A stretch of DNA of 25,817 bases from Gardnerella kenyensis (GCA_003585735.1 NQOH01000010.1:32354-58170), one strand, 5' to 3'; shown: positions 1 to 9,420, counted from the stretch's first letter. The notes: a model not told the origin generated them from the letters alone. Made by a program: numbers and translations.

Positions 1-1
1 A

Positions 2-943
2 CTACATACTATTGCGCAATATTTCGTCACGTCTTACGATCAATCAACTTACGTTTTTGACGCAAAAAAGTCGCATGAAGGCGTACTGGAATCTCTTACA
101 AAAAGCGAAAAATCTTTGGAAAGTAGCATAGGCGTATTGCAAGAAGCGTATTGCGAGTTTAAAACAAGCGCGCATTTTGGTTTTGAGGATATTGCGATGC
201 TTGTAAATAACGCGCTTAAAGCTTCGAATTTGCAAACTATTGAATTGCACGACGTTTACGAGTTAATGGGCGCTTTAGTTGGCGGTTGGCCGGATGGTGC
301 GAACGAAAATCTCATAGTGCATATTCACGGTCGTATTGATCGCATGGAAAAGCGAAAAAATTCCGACGGTTCTAAAAATATTCGCTTAATTGACTATAAA
401 ACCGGAAAAGTTCCGCCTTCTACGGGAGTTTTTAACGATTTACAGTTGGTTTGCTATCAACTTGCTTTACTTTTTGCAGATAAGGATCCGCTTATTTCTG
501 CTTTAGATGCGCCAACAATTTCGCGCAGCGTGCTATTCCATGTGGTGAGTAATGATTATCCGGCGCAAGATCATCATGTGGCAGAAAACGTGTATCAGCC
601 GCCGCTTTGCGTTGGTAATGCTTTGAATAATCAGCCTCTTGAAACTCGAGTTGGGTTTAAAACAATGTCGAGATTGATGGATTGCCCAAATCTTGCGCAA
701 ATTATGAAATCTTGCCCGAGCGGTGTAAGCGAAGAAGCTTGGCAGTCGTTTAGAGCTTTAAGTGAGACTGCAAAATGGTCGCTTACTATGATTTCTCGCG
801 TTTTTTATGCTGCTGCAGCAACGAATTCCTGGCAAATTGTTGCGCGCCCAACTTCGGAGCATTTGAAATATTGCCGTTCAAAACAGGTATGTCCAGCATG
901 CGCAGGCGCTATAGACACTGTATATGAGGTACGCCAATTATGA
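2..943 (+). CDS. AdnA-like nuclease subunit, C-terminal part (5' end outside the window)
   Basis: The frame is open from the left edge to a TGA at 941-943, so this is the C-terminal third or less of a larger protein. It holds a PD-(D/E)XK nuclease domain of the RecB/AddB kind: GRIDR with its metal-binding Asp at 338-340, then IDYKTGK with Asp at 392-394, then a QxxxY-like segment (DLQLVCYQLAL). Near the C terminus three cysteines (C-x5-C-x2-C, codons at 872, 890 and 899) resemble the iron-sulfur ligands of AddB/AdnB-type nucleases. The last four bases overlap the start of the next gene (ATGA at 940-943), so the two are probably translationally coupled and form a heterodimer. In actinobacteria this pair corresponds to AdnA-AdnB, which resects double-strand breaks. 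The subunit name is inferred from gene order. A TTG at 116 is in frame but is not a likely start, since the domain runs across it. Confidence 0.8.
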   Translation, partial: LHTIAQYFVTSYDQSTYVFDAKKSHEGVLESLTKSEKSLESSIGVLQEAYCEFKTSAHFGFEDIAMLVNNALKASNLQTIELHDVYELMGALVGGWPDGANENLIVHIHGRIDRMEKRKNSDGSKNIRLIDYKTGKVPPSTGVFNDLQLVCYQLALLFADKDPLISALDAPTISRSVLFHVVSNDYPAQDHHVAENVYQPPLCVGNALNNQPLETRVGFKTMSRLMDCPNLAQIMKSCPSGVSEEAWQSFRALSETAKWSLTMISRVFYAAAATNSWQIVARPTSEHLKYCRSKQVCPACAGAIDTVYEVRQL

Positions 944-3900
944 TAGATAAAATCAATAGCAAATCTTTGCGAAAGAATACGGATAGTGCTGAGCAATCTG
1001 CAGCAATTCAAGCTCCAGCAAACAAAAACATGATTATTGTGGCAGGAGCCGGAAGCGGCAAAACTTACACAATGACTCGCCGCGTTATTGATCTTATTGA
1101 TCGAGGAATTGCTCCAGAAAGCATTTTGGGACTTACGTTTACAAATAAAGCTGCGTCGGAATTGCTAGCAAGAGTTGCGCAAGCTGTAAGCCAGCACTGT
1201 GGGGAAAGTAAGCTTTCTAGCGAAAGCCAGCAAGGTAGCGAAAGTCAGCCTACTATCGCAACTTCGCAATCGCAAAATATCAATACTTCGAACGCATTTT
1301 TAAAGCCAGAAGTAATGACTTACGACGCATTCTTCCAATCAATTGTGCGCCAATACGGTTTGCTAGTTGGATTTGACCAAAATACGCAGCCTTTAAGCGA
1401 TGCTGGCGCTCGCGAATTAATAAAACCTTTAGTAAATGCTTACGTTACAACGCATCCGGAAGTGCTTTCTTGGTATAGTTTTGATGCGCTTATTGACGAC
1501 GTTCTTGCGCTCGCCGCGGATATTTCCTGCTCAATGATTGGTGTAAATAGCAAAGGGGAGTCGTTAGATAGCACTTCTAAAGCGGTTTTAGAAATTCAAA
1601 AGTGGAATAATGCTTGGATTGAGCATTTGCAAAAAGCGCTTAATTCTGCCGCAAAAACCGAAATTATTGCAAAAAAGCCGAGCGCTATTAAATTGCGTCG
1701 CGGAAAAAACGATACAGACGAAAAATATTTTGAAAAATGCGTAAATTACGGAAAAGAATACGTAGAATACCTAAATATTACGCTAAAAAATACGTGTTAC
1801 GATTCTTGTAATAAATTATTTGAGACTGCTAAAAAGCGCGCAGCTTTGCTTGATTTAGTTTTGTCTTTTGACGCTGCAAAGAAAAGCGCAAATATGGCGC
1901 AATTTAGCGATTTTACGATTGCTGCTTATCGTTTGGTTACGAATTTTCCTTCGATTGCGGCGCAATATCGCAGGCAATACAGTCAGGTTTTGCTTGACGA
2001 ATATCAAGATACGTCTACTACGCAAGCAATGCTGATTGCAACGCTGTTCCATAGCGAAAGTGTCGAAAGCAGCGCTTCTAACTCTTCCAACTCTAATCAG
2101 CAAACGCATATTGCTGCAGTTGGAGACCCGTTCCAAGCTATTTACTCATTCCGCGGTGCTAGCTCTGGCGCGTTTAGAAAACTTGAGCAAGTGCTTAATA
2201 TTGGCAGCGAAACTGAATTTTCGCTTACTCAAACTCGCCGAAATTCTAAGCTTATTTTGCAAGCTGCAAACGCTATTACCAAGCCATTGCGCATGCCTGC
2301 ACTTCGCAAAAGCAGCGCGTTATCTACAGAAGTAGAAGTTAAAAATTTGCAATATCTTGAAAATGCTCCAAACGGCATGTTGGCAGTGCTAAATACGCCT
2401 ACGCAATATCAAGAAATTGAAGCTGTTGTGCGATTTGTTAATAAAGTTAAAAATACTGCGCTATGCGAAAAAGACGCTGTTAATTTCGATAATTCCGCTA
2501 ATTCTGCAAATTCATCTTCGGCTAGAGTTGCAGTGCTGTTTCGTAGCAAAACAAATATTGCGTTATACGAAGAAGCGCTGCAACAAGCAGGTTTGCGCAC
2601 TTTAACAGTTGGATATTCTGCTCTTCTTGAAAAGCCGGAAGTAAAAGACGTTCTATCTCTTCTTGCTGTGTCAGCTGATCACACGAATACTTCAGCTTTA
2701 ATGAGACTTCTTGCAACGCCTCGTTTTTCGCTTAATACTGACGATTTAAAAACTATAGCTAATATTGCAACTTCGGAAAATATTGAATACATATTTCGTG
2801 CCTTAGTGCAAGCTGGTTTGGCAGATCCTAAAGCGCCTCGCGAAAAGTGGGGGAAGATTGTGCAAGAGCAGCAATCTAAAGGTGAGCAGACGAATAGTAT
2901 TCACGGTGGAGTTTTTATTGCGGATGTTCTGCTTGAAGCGTACGCGGATCCTAGTATTTCAAATCTTAAAAATACTTTAAGTGCTAAAGCTTATGATGCT
3001 GTTCTTCGCGTAGGGCAAATTTTGGACGCTGTCGAGAGAGCGCAATCTGCTTCTTTGCATGACATTGTGCGCACAGCTATTGAAAGTCTAAATATTGATA
3101 TTGATGTGGCTGTTTCCAACGCGCTTATGAACAACACTTCTAGTAATGCCACGTTGTTGCACGATATGCGCAGCACTTCCGACGCAATATTTACGCTTGC
3201 TGATTCGTATTTGCAAGAAATGAGCGATTTTACGCAGCTAACTTTGCGCGGATTTATGGATTGGGTTCAAAATATTGACAAAATTGACGATCAGCCTGCG
3301 TCGGTTGACGAGCCTGCTGACGTTGTTTTGATGACAATTCACCAATCGAAAGGTTTGGAATGGCCGGCAGTTGCGATTGTGGGGCTTAACGAAGGCGCTT
3401 TTCCAAGCAATCAAGGTGACGGTTTGCGCGTAAAACAAACGCAACAAAATAACGCGTATTTTGAAAGCGCGTACGCAACTCTTGAAATCGCATCGAAAGT
3501 GCCTGTGCCGATGAGAGTTGATGCGGATATTCTTCCGCGATTTCCGCACGATGCGGATTTAATCGCAAGTATGAATCCGCAAGAATCTTTGAAAAATATG
3601 GAAACTGTTGAAAAAATTGACGCGGAAATATATGGCTCTCGCGCGCAAGCAATGCTTGATTTGGCAGGAAAATTCCGTGAGTACGAATCTGCTCCAATGG
3701 AGGCGATTCCTTTAGAAGCGCGCGAAGTTTACGATGCTGCAATGAAAACCGGCGCTTTGCCGCTTTCGCAAGTAGAGGAGCGCGGGCGAGCTTTGCATAT
3801 TGACGAGCGGCATCTTATGTATGTTGCTTTGACGCGCGCGAAGTTTGCGGCTCTTGTGACTTGTAGTCAGACGAATGCTATGGCGGCGGCGGATTCTGGT

Positions 3901-5262
3901 GATGCTGGTGCTGGTGATGCTGCTGGTGATTTAGCAGATTCTGCAAATAGTGCGGCTTCTGCAAATAGTGCGGTTGAAAATAGCGCATCTTCTCGCGCAA
4001 AAAAGCCTTCCGTTTTTTGGGATGAAATGAATGATGCAATTAAGCAGTTTGGTGAAGAAACTTTTGAAGTGAAGAATTCTTCTAGTGAATTGGGGTATGT
4101 TGTTGGCGATTTAGCTTCTGATTTTGCGAAATTATTTAGCGAGCCAAGTGATATACCAAGCGAGAATAGAAAACAACTATTAGCTTGGCCAAATTCATTG
4201 ACAAAAACTATAAGGGACGTTTTGCGGAAATCTGCAGATATAACCGAAAATCTTTCTACAGATGCCGATTTTGCGAAATTAAATAATGAAAATATTGAAA
4301 ATAATGCAAATAATGCAAATAATGAAACTTCTAAAGATAATTTATTGCTTTCGCGCGCTCAAGCTTTAGTGCAAGATGCTGATTTGATGCCGCAAATTGA
4401 TTGGTATCACAATATTCATGCCCTGAAAAACCGCGCGGAACAGCTTTCTAAAGGCGAAAATGTAAATGTTACGGCTTTGCAAAGGCGAGCAACGTTTAAT
4501 AGCGATTATTTGCAAGAAAATAAAGATTTTAATGATTTGGATGCTAAGCGTTTGCGAAACGAATGGATGGCAATTATTCGCCCTATTCCGCGCATTTCTT
4601 CGCCGACTGCAAGTTTGGGAACTCGCTTCCACGCTTGGGCGGAGCAGTTTGTGAAAGCTGGATGCGCGAATCAAAATTCTGCGCAATATGATGTTGTTGA
4701 AAGTATTTCTGAAAAACTTGCGCAAATTGAAAAAATTACGCAAGCTGAAAAATCTTCCGAAAAATCTTCCGGAAATTCTTCAATAAACTCTTCAATAAAT
4801 TCTTCAATAAATTCTTCCGAACGCAAATTATTAATTTGGGAAAAGCGTTTAGCTACTTCAAAATGGGCGCATCGTCGTCCTATTGCAGCCGAGCAACCAA
4901 TCGTGGCGCATGTGCCAGAATTGGGCAATCAAATTATTAACGGAAAACTCGACGCTGTTTTTGCAGGCGGCTTAGACGAGAGTGATCCGAGCAAAATATA
5001 TACGGTAGTTGATTGGAAAACCGGCAAAAAACCAACGAATCCGCAAGATATTGCTATTAAGCTTGGTCAATTAGACTGGTATCGTTTGCTACTTTCGCTT
5101 ATGACGAATGTGCCGCTTGAGGCTATCGACGCCACCCTTTACTATGTAAATATAGCGGATGAATGTGAACGAGAGATTAAAACGGAAGCAAAAACAAAAG
5201 ATGAAATCCTTGCCGAGTTACATTCTGACACGTTAATCTCCCTCGATGATGATGACGCATAA
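940..5262 (+). CDS. AdnB-like UvrD/Rep helicase fused to RecB-type nuclease
   Basis: A 1440-residue superfamily 1A helicase with a C-terminal nuclease. Visible in order: a Q-motif region at about 15-25, Walker A AGAGSGKT at 35-42, motif Ia LTFTNKAASEL near 67-77, Walker B DEYQD at 353-357, motif III GDPFQAIYSFRG at 395-406, motif V TIHQSKGLEW at 799-808, motif VI MYVALTRAK at 960-968. The nuclease domain follows: LGTRFHAWAE with His1231, GKLDAVF with Asp1338, and DWKTGKK with Asp1358 and Lys1360. All key residues are present, so it should be an active ATP-driven 3'-5' translocase and nuclease in double-strand break repair with the upstream subunit. It is several hundred residues longer than typical mycobacterial AdnB (about 1100). 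The excess is low-complexity Ser/Asn/Ala insertions at about 86-120, 371-388, 513-525, 985-1020, 1105-1130 and 1265-1295. An alternative reading is a generic UvrD/PcrA-like helicase, but the nuclease domain argues against that. Confidence 0.88.
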   Translation: MIDKINSKSLRKNTDSAEQSAAIQAPANKNMIIVAGAGSGKTYTMTRRVIDLIDRGIAPESILGLTFTNKAASELLARVAQAVSQHCGESKLSSESQQGSESQPTIATSQSQNINTSNAFLKPEVMTYDAFFQSIVRQYGLLVGFDQNTQPLSDAGARELIKPLVNAYVTTHPEVLSWYSFDALIDDVLALAADISCSMIGVNSKGESLDSTSKAVLEIQKWNNAWIEHLQKALNSAAKTEIIAKKPSAIKLRRGKNDTDEKYFEKCVNYGKEYVEYLNITLKNTCYDSCNKLFETAKKRAALLDLVLSFDAAKKSANMAQFSDFTIAAYRLVTNFPSIAAQYRRQYSQVLLDEYQDTSTTQAMLIATLFHSESVESSASNSSNSNQQTHIAAVGDPFQAIYSFRGASSGAFRKLEQVLNIGSETEFSLTQTRRNSKLILQAANAITKPLRMPALRKSSALSTEVEVKNLQYLENAPNGMLAVLNTPTQYQEIEAVVRFVNKVKNTALCEKDAVNFDNSANSANSSSARVAVLFRSKTNIALYEEALQQAGLRTLTVGYSALLEKPEVKDVLSLLAVSADHTNTSALMRLLATPRFSLNTDDLKTIANIATSENIEYIFRALVQAGLADPKAPREKWGKIVQEQQSKGEQTNSIHGGVFIADVLLEAYADPSISNLKNTLSAKAYDAVLRVGQILDAVERAQSASLHDIVRTAIESLNIDIDVAVSNALMNNTSSNATLLHDMRSTSDAIFTLADSYLQEMSDFTQLTLRGFMDWVQNIDKIDDQPASVDEPADVVLMTIHQSKGLEWPAVAIVGLNEGAFPSNQGDGLRVKQTQQNNAYFESAYATLEIASKVPVPMRVDADILPRFPHDADLIASMNPQESLKNMETVEKIDAEIYGSRAQAMLDLAGKFREYESAPMEAIPLEAREVYDAAMKTGALPLSQVEERGRALHIDERHLMYVALTRAKFAALVTCSQTNAMAAADSGDAGAGDAAGDLADSANSAASANSAVENSASSRAKKPSVFWDEMNDAIKQFGEETFEVKNSSSELGYVVGDLASDFAKLFSEPSDIPSENRKQLLAWPNSLTKTIRDVLRKSADITENLSTDADFAKLNNENIENNANNANNETSKDNLLLSRAQALVQDADLMPQIDWYHNIHALKNRAEQLSKGENVNVTALQRRATFNSDYLQENKDFNDLDAKRLRNEWMAIIRPIPRISSPTASLGTRFHAWAEQFVKAGCANQNSAQYDVVESISEKLAQIEKITQAEKSSEKSSGNSSINSSINSSINSSERKLLIWEKRLATSKWAHRRPIAAEQPIVAHVPELGNQIINGKLDAVFAGGLDESDPSKIYTVVDWKTGKKPTNPQDIAIKLGQLDWYRLLLSLMTNVPLEAIDATLYYVNIADECEREIKTEAKTKDEILAELHSDTLISLDDDDA
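4774..4809 (+). repeat. 12-bp in-frame tandem repeat in the helicase-nuclease linker
   Basis: Three consecutive 12-base units (AATTCTTCAATA with one variant AACTCTTCAATA) encode repeated N-S-S-I. They are preceded by two related AAATCTTCCG-type units and followed by a partial unit. The repeat lies between the nuclease-domain His1231 and Asp1338. Units are multiples of three, so gain or loss keeps the frame. Confidence 0.85.
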
Positions 5263-5286
5263 ACGAATTACGAGTAAGGAAAAGTC

Positions 5287-5976
5287 ATGACTGTAGAATT
5301 TCGCGACGTACACTTAGGCGATATTGACGCAATTGTAAAAGAATACGAGCGCACTTGGGGCATTTCTAAAGAAGTCGGTCAAGACGCTTCTTTAAGCCTT
5401 TCGCGCAGATTCGTTTTGCACTATTTAGAGCCTTCTACGCACGGAACTATTGCTGAAGTCGACGGAAAATTTATGGGATTGCTTTTGGCGCGAGTTTTTG
5501 ATGCTCCCGTTATGTTCCCAGAAGTAAGAAGCATGCTTCTTGAGCAAGAGCGCGAAATGAAATCGCAAAATGACGAAAATTACGCGCGCGCTTTAGAAGA
5601 AGCGTACGCAATGCGCGCTTTAGAAACTAAGCTTGAAGCAAAATCGCATATTAATGATTTGACTCAAGCAGAATTGGAATTGTTCCTAGTTTCTCCGGAT
5701 GCTCGCGGTCATGGTGTTGGCGGCGGCTTGTGGAGGCACACAATGCACATGTTGCGAAATAATGGCGTAAATCGCTACTATTTGCACACGGATTCTGCTT
5801 GCGATGTGAGCTTTTATGATTATCACGGGCTTAGTAAAGACGCGTCTTGGCTTCATAAAGATCATCCTTACGATATTGAGCGCGCAAAATCTTTAGTTGA
5901 AGATTTGTATATTTATTCGGGGGAGCCGATGGTGCGTTCAAAACGTGCGAATGCGCGTTCAAACACTAAAGCGTAA
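5287..5976 (+). CDS. GNAT family N-acetyltransferase
   Basis: A 229-residue acetyltransferase that would move an acetyl group from acetyl-CoA to an unknown amine. The acetyl-CoA pyrophosphate loop is clear: LFLVSPDARGHGVGGGLW with R140-G-H-G-V-G145 matching the R/Q-x-x-G-x-G/A signature. After it come the usual strand and helix and a late aromatic patch (YDYHGLSKD). Between the early strands and motif A is a charged, probably helical insertion (about residues 85-120, rich in Glu, Lys, Arg). The ATG follows AAGGA about 8 bases upstream and sits 24 bases after the helicase-nuclease stop, so it is probably in the same operon. The substrate cannot be read from sequence; whether it relates to DNA repair or just shares the transcript is unknown. 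Confidence 0.8.
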   Translation: MTVEFRDVHLGDIDAIVKEYERTWGISKEVGQDASLSLSRRFVLHYLEPSTHGTIAEVDGKFMGLLLARVFDAPVMFPEVRSMLLEQEREMKSQNDENYARALEEAYAMRALETKLEAKSHINDLTQAELELFLVSPDARGHGVGGGLWRHTMHMLRNNGVNRYYLHTDSACDVSFYDYHGLSKDASWLHKDHPYDIERAKSLVEDLYIYSGEPMVRSKRANARSNTKA

Positions 5977-6024
5977 AAAGCAAAAACGTAAAATCGTAAA
6001 AAATAAAAAGGAGTAACACAATTT

Positions 6025-7416
6025 ATGTCGTCTCAAACGACAGGAAAGAAGTCAACAATAATTTCGCAATATGCGCGACTATTTTCACTAAATGGAGCTA
6101 GAGCTTTTTGTATTTCTGGAGCAATTGCGCGTCTACCAATGTCGATGATTGCTTTAGGAATTGTTCTTGCGCTTAATCATTTGTACAATAACTGGACTGT
6201 TGCTGGAGCAATGTCTGCATCATACGTTCTTGCGCAAGCTGCAGTAACGCCAGTCTATGCTAAGCTTTTTGACCGTTTTGGTCAGCGCAAAGTTGGTGTT
6301 ATTGCTCTTAGTGCGCAAGTAATCGCAATGCTTTCTTTTGCGTTTGCTGCTTTATTTAGAGTTTCACTCGTGCTTCTTTTTGTGCTTGCGATTGTTATGG
6401 GCGTTACGCAGTTTGCTTTTGGAGCGTTAGTGCGTACGCGTTGGGCTTATACACTTCGTGCGGAAGACGACGATTCTTTGCTAAACGTAGCGTATGCTTT
6501 GGAATCTGGCATCGATGAGATTGTGTTTATATTAGGTCCTATTTTGGCAGCTTGGCTTGCAACTTCCGTGAATCCAGTTTCGCAATTATTTGTGCCAGTA
6601 TTTGCAAGCGGATTGGGCGGAGCGTGGTTCTTCTCGCTTAAAAATACTCAACCTGCAGTGATTAAAGTAGTGGAAGTTCCAACTGCTGCAGCTGAAGATG
6701 TTGACGTATTAATCGCATCTCAAAAAGAAAACGAAATCTCTGCAGTCGAATCAGAATCGCAAAAACAAAATTCTAAGCGCAAGTTTATTGACAAATTTAG
6801 TCTTAAACAATTGCATAATCACCATCCAAAAAAGCGCGGCAAAAACGTGCTGCTTTACCGCGGAATTATTCCGCTTGTGCTTATGTTCGTTGTGTTTAAT
6901 ATGAGTTTTAGCGCTTTTGACGTGTCTGTTACGGCTGCTATGAAAGCGCAAGGGCTTGAGCATTTTATTGGTATGCAACTTGCGCTGTTTGCGTGCGGAT
7001 CGCTTGTGGGCGCAATAATTTTCGGATCGCATAAATTCCGCGGATCTAACTGGTCGCATCTTATTGTGTTCTTAACTGTCCTAACTATTGGCTACGTGCT
7101 TATGAATATCAATCTGGATCGTCTTATGCTTATGAGCGTTTTTGAAGTACTTTCCGGACTTTGCGTATCGCCAATTTTCGCAACTGGAAATCTTATTGTG
7201 AAAGCAACAGTGCCGGAAGAGTCTCTTACGGAAGGACTTTCGTGGCTGCCGACTGCTTCGGCTGTTGGGTGCTCTTTGGGGTCGATGGCTGCGGGTGCGG
7301 CGATTGACGCGTGGAGTGCGCACGCTGGCATGATGGTGCCGTGGATGTCGACGCTTACGGCAATTCCTATAGCCGCGCTTGGGTGGTTTATTGTAGTCGT
7401 GCTTAAAAAGCGATAG
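6025..7416 (+). CDS. Major facilitator superfamily transporter
   Basis: A 463-residue polytopic membrane protein with about 12 hydrophobic segments in two halves. The conserved loop between helices 2 and 3 reads LFDRFGQRK (Asp83 to Lys89), the MFS motif A. A long hydrophilic cytoplasmic loop (about residues 215-275) full of Glu, Lys and His separates the two six-helix halves, as usual for MFS. The start is supported by AAGGAG about 12 bases upstream. It follows the acetyltransferase by 48 bases of A-rich sequence, so cotranscription is likely. The substrate is not identifiable; the fold most resembles drug or sugar efflux carriers. Confidence 0.8.
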   Translation: MSSQTTGKKSTIISQYARLFSLNGARAFCISGAIARLPMSMIALGIVLALNHLYNNWTVAGAMSASYVLAQAAVTPVYAKLFDRFGQRKVGVIALSAQVIAMLSFAFAALFRVSLVLLFVLAIVMGVTQFAFGALVRTRWAYTLRAEDDDSLLNVAYALESGIDEIVFILGPILAAWLATSVNPVSQLFVPVFASGLGGAWFFSLKNTQPAVIKVVEVPTAAAEDVDVLIASQKENEISAVESESQKQNSKRKFIDKFSLKQLHNHHPKKRGKNVLLYRGIIPLVLMFVVFNMSFSAFDVSVTAAMKAQGLEHFIGMQLALFACGSLVGAIIFGSHKFRGSNWSHLIVFLTVLTIGYVLMNINLDRLMLMSVFEVLSGLCVSPIFATGNLIVKATVPEESLTEGLSWLPTASAVGCSLGSMAAGAAIDAWSAHAGMMVPWMSTLTAIPIAALGWFIVVVLKKR

Positions 7417-7476
7417 TTTCTTTTACATCTGTGTGGAAACTAACGAGTTGAGTCCTAACGGTACACTAGAAAACAG

Positions 7477-7490
7477 TGCGCAATTGCGCA
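7477..7490. promoter_or_regulatory. Perfect 14-bp palindrome upstream of rnj
   Basis: TGCGCAATTGCGCA is its own reverse complement and ends 18 bases before the chosen rnj ATG. A -10-like TACACT lies just upstream (7462-7467), but no well-spaced -35 is visible. It could be an operator or a small hairpin in the rnj leader. GCGCAA words are common in this DNA, so chance remains possible. Confidence 0.35.
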
Positions 7491-7508
7491 AGATGTAGTG
7501 AGATGAAT

Positions 7509-9305
7509 ATGTCAACTGAATTAAGAAAAAATACAAAAACTCGTAAAGAAAAAGCTAGTTCCGCTCGTCGCAGCGGCAAAGTGCTTCCTCCTGTAGTAAA
7601 CGATCAGCGTGAAGGTGCGCTTATTGCGCCGCCAAAATATCGCAAAGGTTCAATGAGAATTGTGCCGCTTGGTGGCTTGGGCGAAATCGGCCGAAATATG
7701 AACGTAATTGAGTACAACGGCCATATTTTGCTTATTGATTGCGGCGTGCTTTTTCCGGAAGAAGAGCAGCCGGGAGTTGATTTAATTCTTCCTGATTTCC
7801 ACTATATTCAGGATCGTCTTGACAAGGTTGAAGCTTTAGTTTTAACGCATGGTCACGAAGATCATATTGGTGGAGTGCCGTATCTTCTTAAGATGCGTCC
7901 GGATATTCCGCTTATTGGTTCGAAGCTTACTTTGGCTTTTGTGGAAGCAAAGTGCCAGGAGCATCATATTCAGCCGAATCTTACTCGCGTTGAAGGCCGC
8001 GATAAGATGAAAGTTGGCCCGTTTAACCTTGAGTTTATTACAGTAACGCATTCCATTCCGGATGCGCTTGCTGTTTGCGTAAAAACTCCAGCCGGAACGC
8101 TTATTGATACAGGCGATATTAAGCTTGACCAGCTTCCGCTTGACCACCGCATTACAGATTTGGTGGAATTTGGCCGCTTGGGTGAGCAGGGTATTGATTT
8201 GCTTATGGCAGATTCCACAAACGCTGAAGTTCCGGGATTTGTGAAGCCAGAAACTTCTATTGGGCCGGCTTTGGATCGCGCTTTTGCTACAGCAACTCGC
8301 AAAATTATTGTTGCTAGCTTCTCAAGCCATGTGCATCGCGTGCAGCAAGTAGTTGACGCAGCGCACAAGTTTGGGCGCAAAGTTGTGTTCGTAGGCCGTT
8401 CGATGGTTCGCAATATGTCGATTGCGGCAGATCTTGGCTACTTGCATATTCCTGAAAACACGGTTGTGGACTTAAAGCAAGCAAAGGATATTCAGGACGA
8501 CAAGCTTGTGTACATGTGCACAGGTTCGCAAGGTGAGCCGATGGCAGCTCTTGGACGAATCGCGGATGGCAGTCACAAAGATATTACTATTGACGAATTC
8601 GATACTGTTATTCTTGCAAGCTCGCTTATTCCAGGCAATGAGCACGAAGTTTACAAAGTTATTAATAAGCTTGTGCAGCTTGGTGCGCGCGTAATTAATA
8701 AGGATAATGCTGCTATTCACGTGTCTGGCCATTGCAATGAGGGCGAGCTTTTGTACTTGTACAACATTGTTAAGCCAAAGTGCGCTATGCCAATTCACGG
8801 CGAGCATCGTCACTTGGTTGCAAACGGATTGATTGCTGTAAAAACTGGCGTTGATCCAAAGAATGTTGTGTTGGCTGAAGACGGCGATGTGGTTGATTTG
8901 TACCACGGAAATGCTGCAGTTGTTGGCTCTGTGCCTTGCGGATACGTTTATGTTGATGGCGATTCCGTTGGCGAGCTTACAGACGAGGAGCTTGAAAAGC
9001 GTAGGATTTTGGGCACAGAAGGCTTCGTTTCGAGCTTTGTTGTAGTTGATACTGAGAATGCGAACGTGGTTTCCGGCCCGAAGATTTTCTTGAATGCTGT
9101 TGCTGAAGACGAGGCTGATTTTGAGAAGGTTCGTTACCAAATTGTTGAGCAATTGCAGGACGCTATGATGCGCGGAGAGCGCGATACGTATAAGTTGCAG
9201 CAGATTATGCGACGCACTTTGGGTAGTTGGGTTGCTCGCGCTTTGCGCAGGAAGCCTATGCTTGTGCCGGTAGTTGCGGATATTTCGGAAAATAATCAAA
9301 AATAA
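7509..9305 (+). CDS. rnj: Ribonuclease J
   Basis: A 598-residue metallo-beta-lactamase/beta-CASP ribonuclease, the dual 5'-3' exo- and endoribonuclease of mRNA decay and rRNA maturation in actinobacteria. Seen directly: the basic N-terminal tail, PLGGLGEIGRNM, zinc motif THGHEDH (His114, His116, Asp118, His119), His181 in TVTHSIPDA, DTGD at 200-203, the beta-CASP motif HVSGH at 404-408, and MPIHGEH with His430. A C-terminal RNase J domain completes a normal family length. An upstream GTG at 7476 and an ATG at 7503 are in frame. ATG 7509 is preferred because AGTGAG lies six bases before it and it gives the usual MSTELRK-type start. The 5' leader contains a 14-bp palindrome that may matter for regulation. 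Confidence 0.93.
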   Translation: MSTELRKNTKTRKEKASSARRSGKVLPPVVNDQREGALIAPPKYRKGSMRIVPLGGLGEIGRNMNVIEYNGHILLIDCGVLFPEEEQPGVDLILPDFHYIQDRLDKVEALVLTHGHEDHIGGVPYLLKMRPDIPLIGSKLTLAFVEAKCQEHHIQPNLTRVEGRDKMKVGPFNLEFITVTHSIPDALAVCVKTPAGTLIDTGDIKLDQLPLDHRITDLVEFGRLGEQGIDLLMADSTNAEVPGFVKPETSIGPALDRAFATATRKIIVASFSSHVHRVQQVVDAAHKFGRKVVFVGRSMVRNMSIAADLGYLHIPENTVVDLKQAKDIQDDKLVYMCTGSQGEPMAALGRIADGSHKDITIDEFDTVILASSLIPGNEHEVYKVINKLVQLGARVINKDNAAIHVSGHCNEGELLYLYNIVKPKCAMPIHGEHRHLVANGLIAVKTGVDPKNVVLAEDGDVVDLYHGNAAVVGSVPCGYVYVDGDSVGELTDEELEKRRILGTEGFVSSFVVVDTENANVVSGPKIFLNAVAEDEADFEKVRYQIVEQLQDAMMRGERDTYKLQQIMRRTLGSWVARALRRKPMLVPVVADISENNQK

Positions 9306-9405
9306 GCGAAAGTATTCGTAAATATTTGCAAGTATTCGAAAATTGCCGTAAATAATCGGAAATAATCGGAAATAATCGTAAAAATAATCAAAAATAAGAA
9401 AAAAT
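9306..9405 (+). repeat. Degenerate A/T-rich direct repeats between rnj and pepN
   Basis: The spacer is built of imperfect units of about 10 bases: GGAAATAATC occurs in direct succession, with CGTAAATAAT, AGTATTCG and CGTAAAAATAATC variants on both sides. There is no terminator hairpin and no promoter that I can defend. Similar spacers occur at 5977-6010, 19044-19140 and 20499-20580. Confidence 0.6.
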
Positions 9406-9420
9406 ATAAGGAAGGTACAT

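Noticed and set aside
7447..7467. TTGAGT and TACACT as an rnj promoter pair
   Set aside because: The spacer is only 8 bases, far too short for a sigma-70-type promoter; only the -10-like word is mentioned.
8472..9299. Minus-strand open frame of 275 codons opposite rnj
   Set aside because: It mirrors the RNase J frame; composition is that of a shadow frame and no domain is visible.
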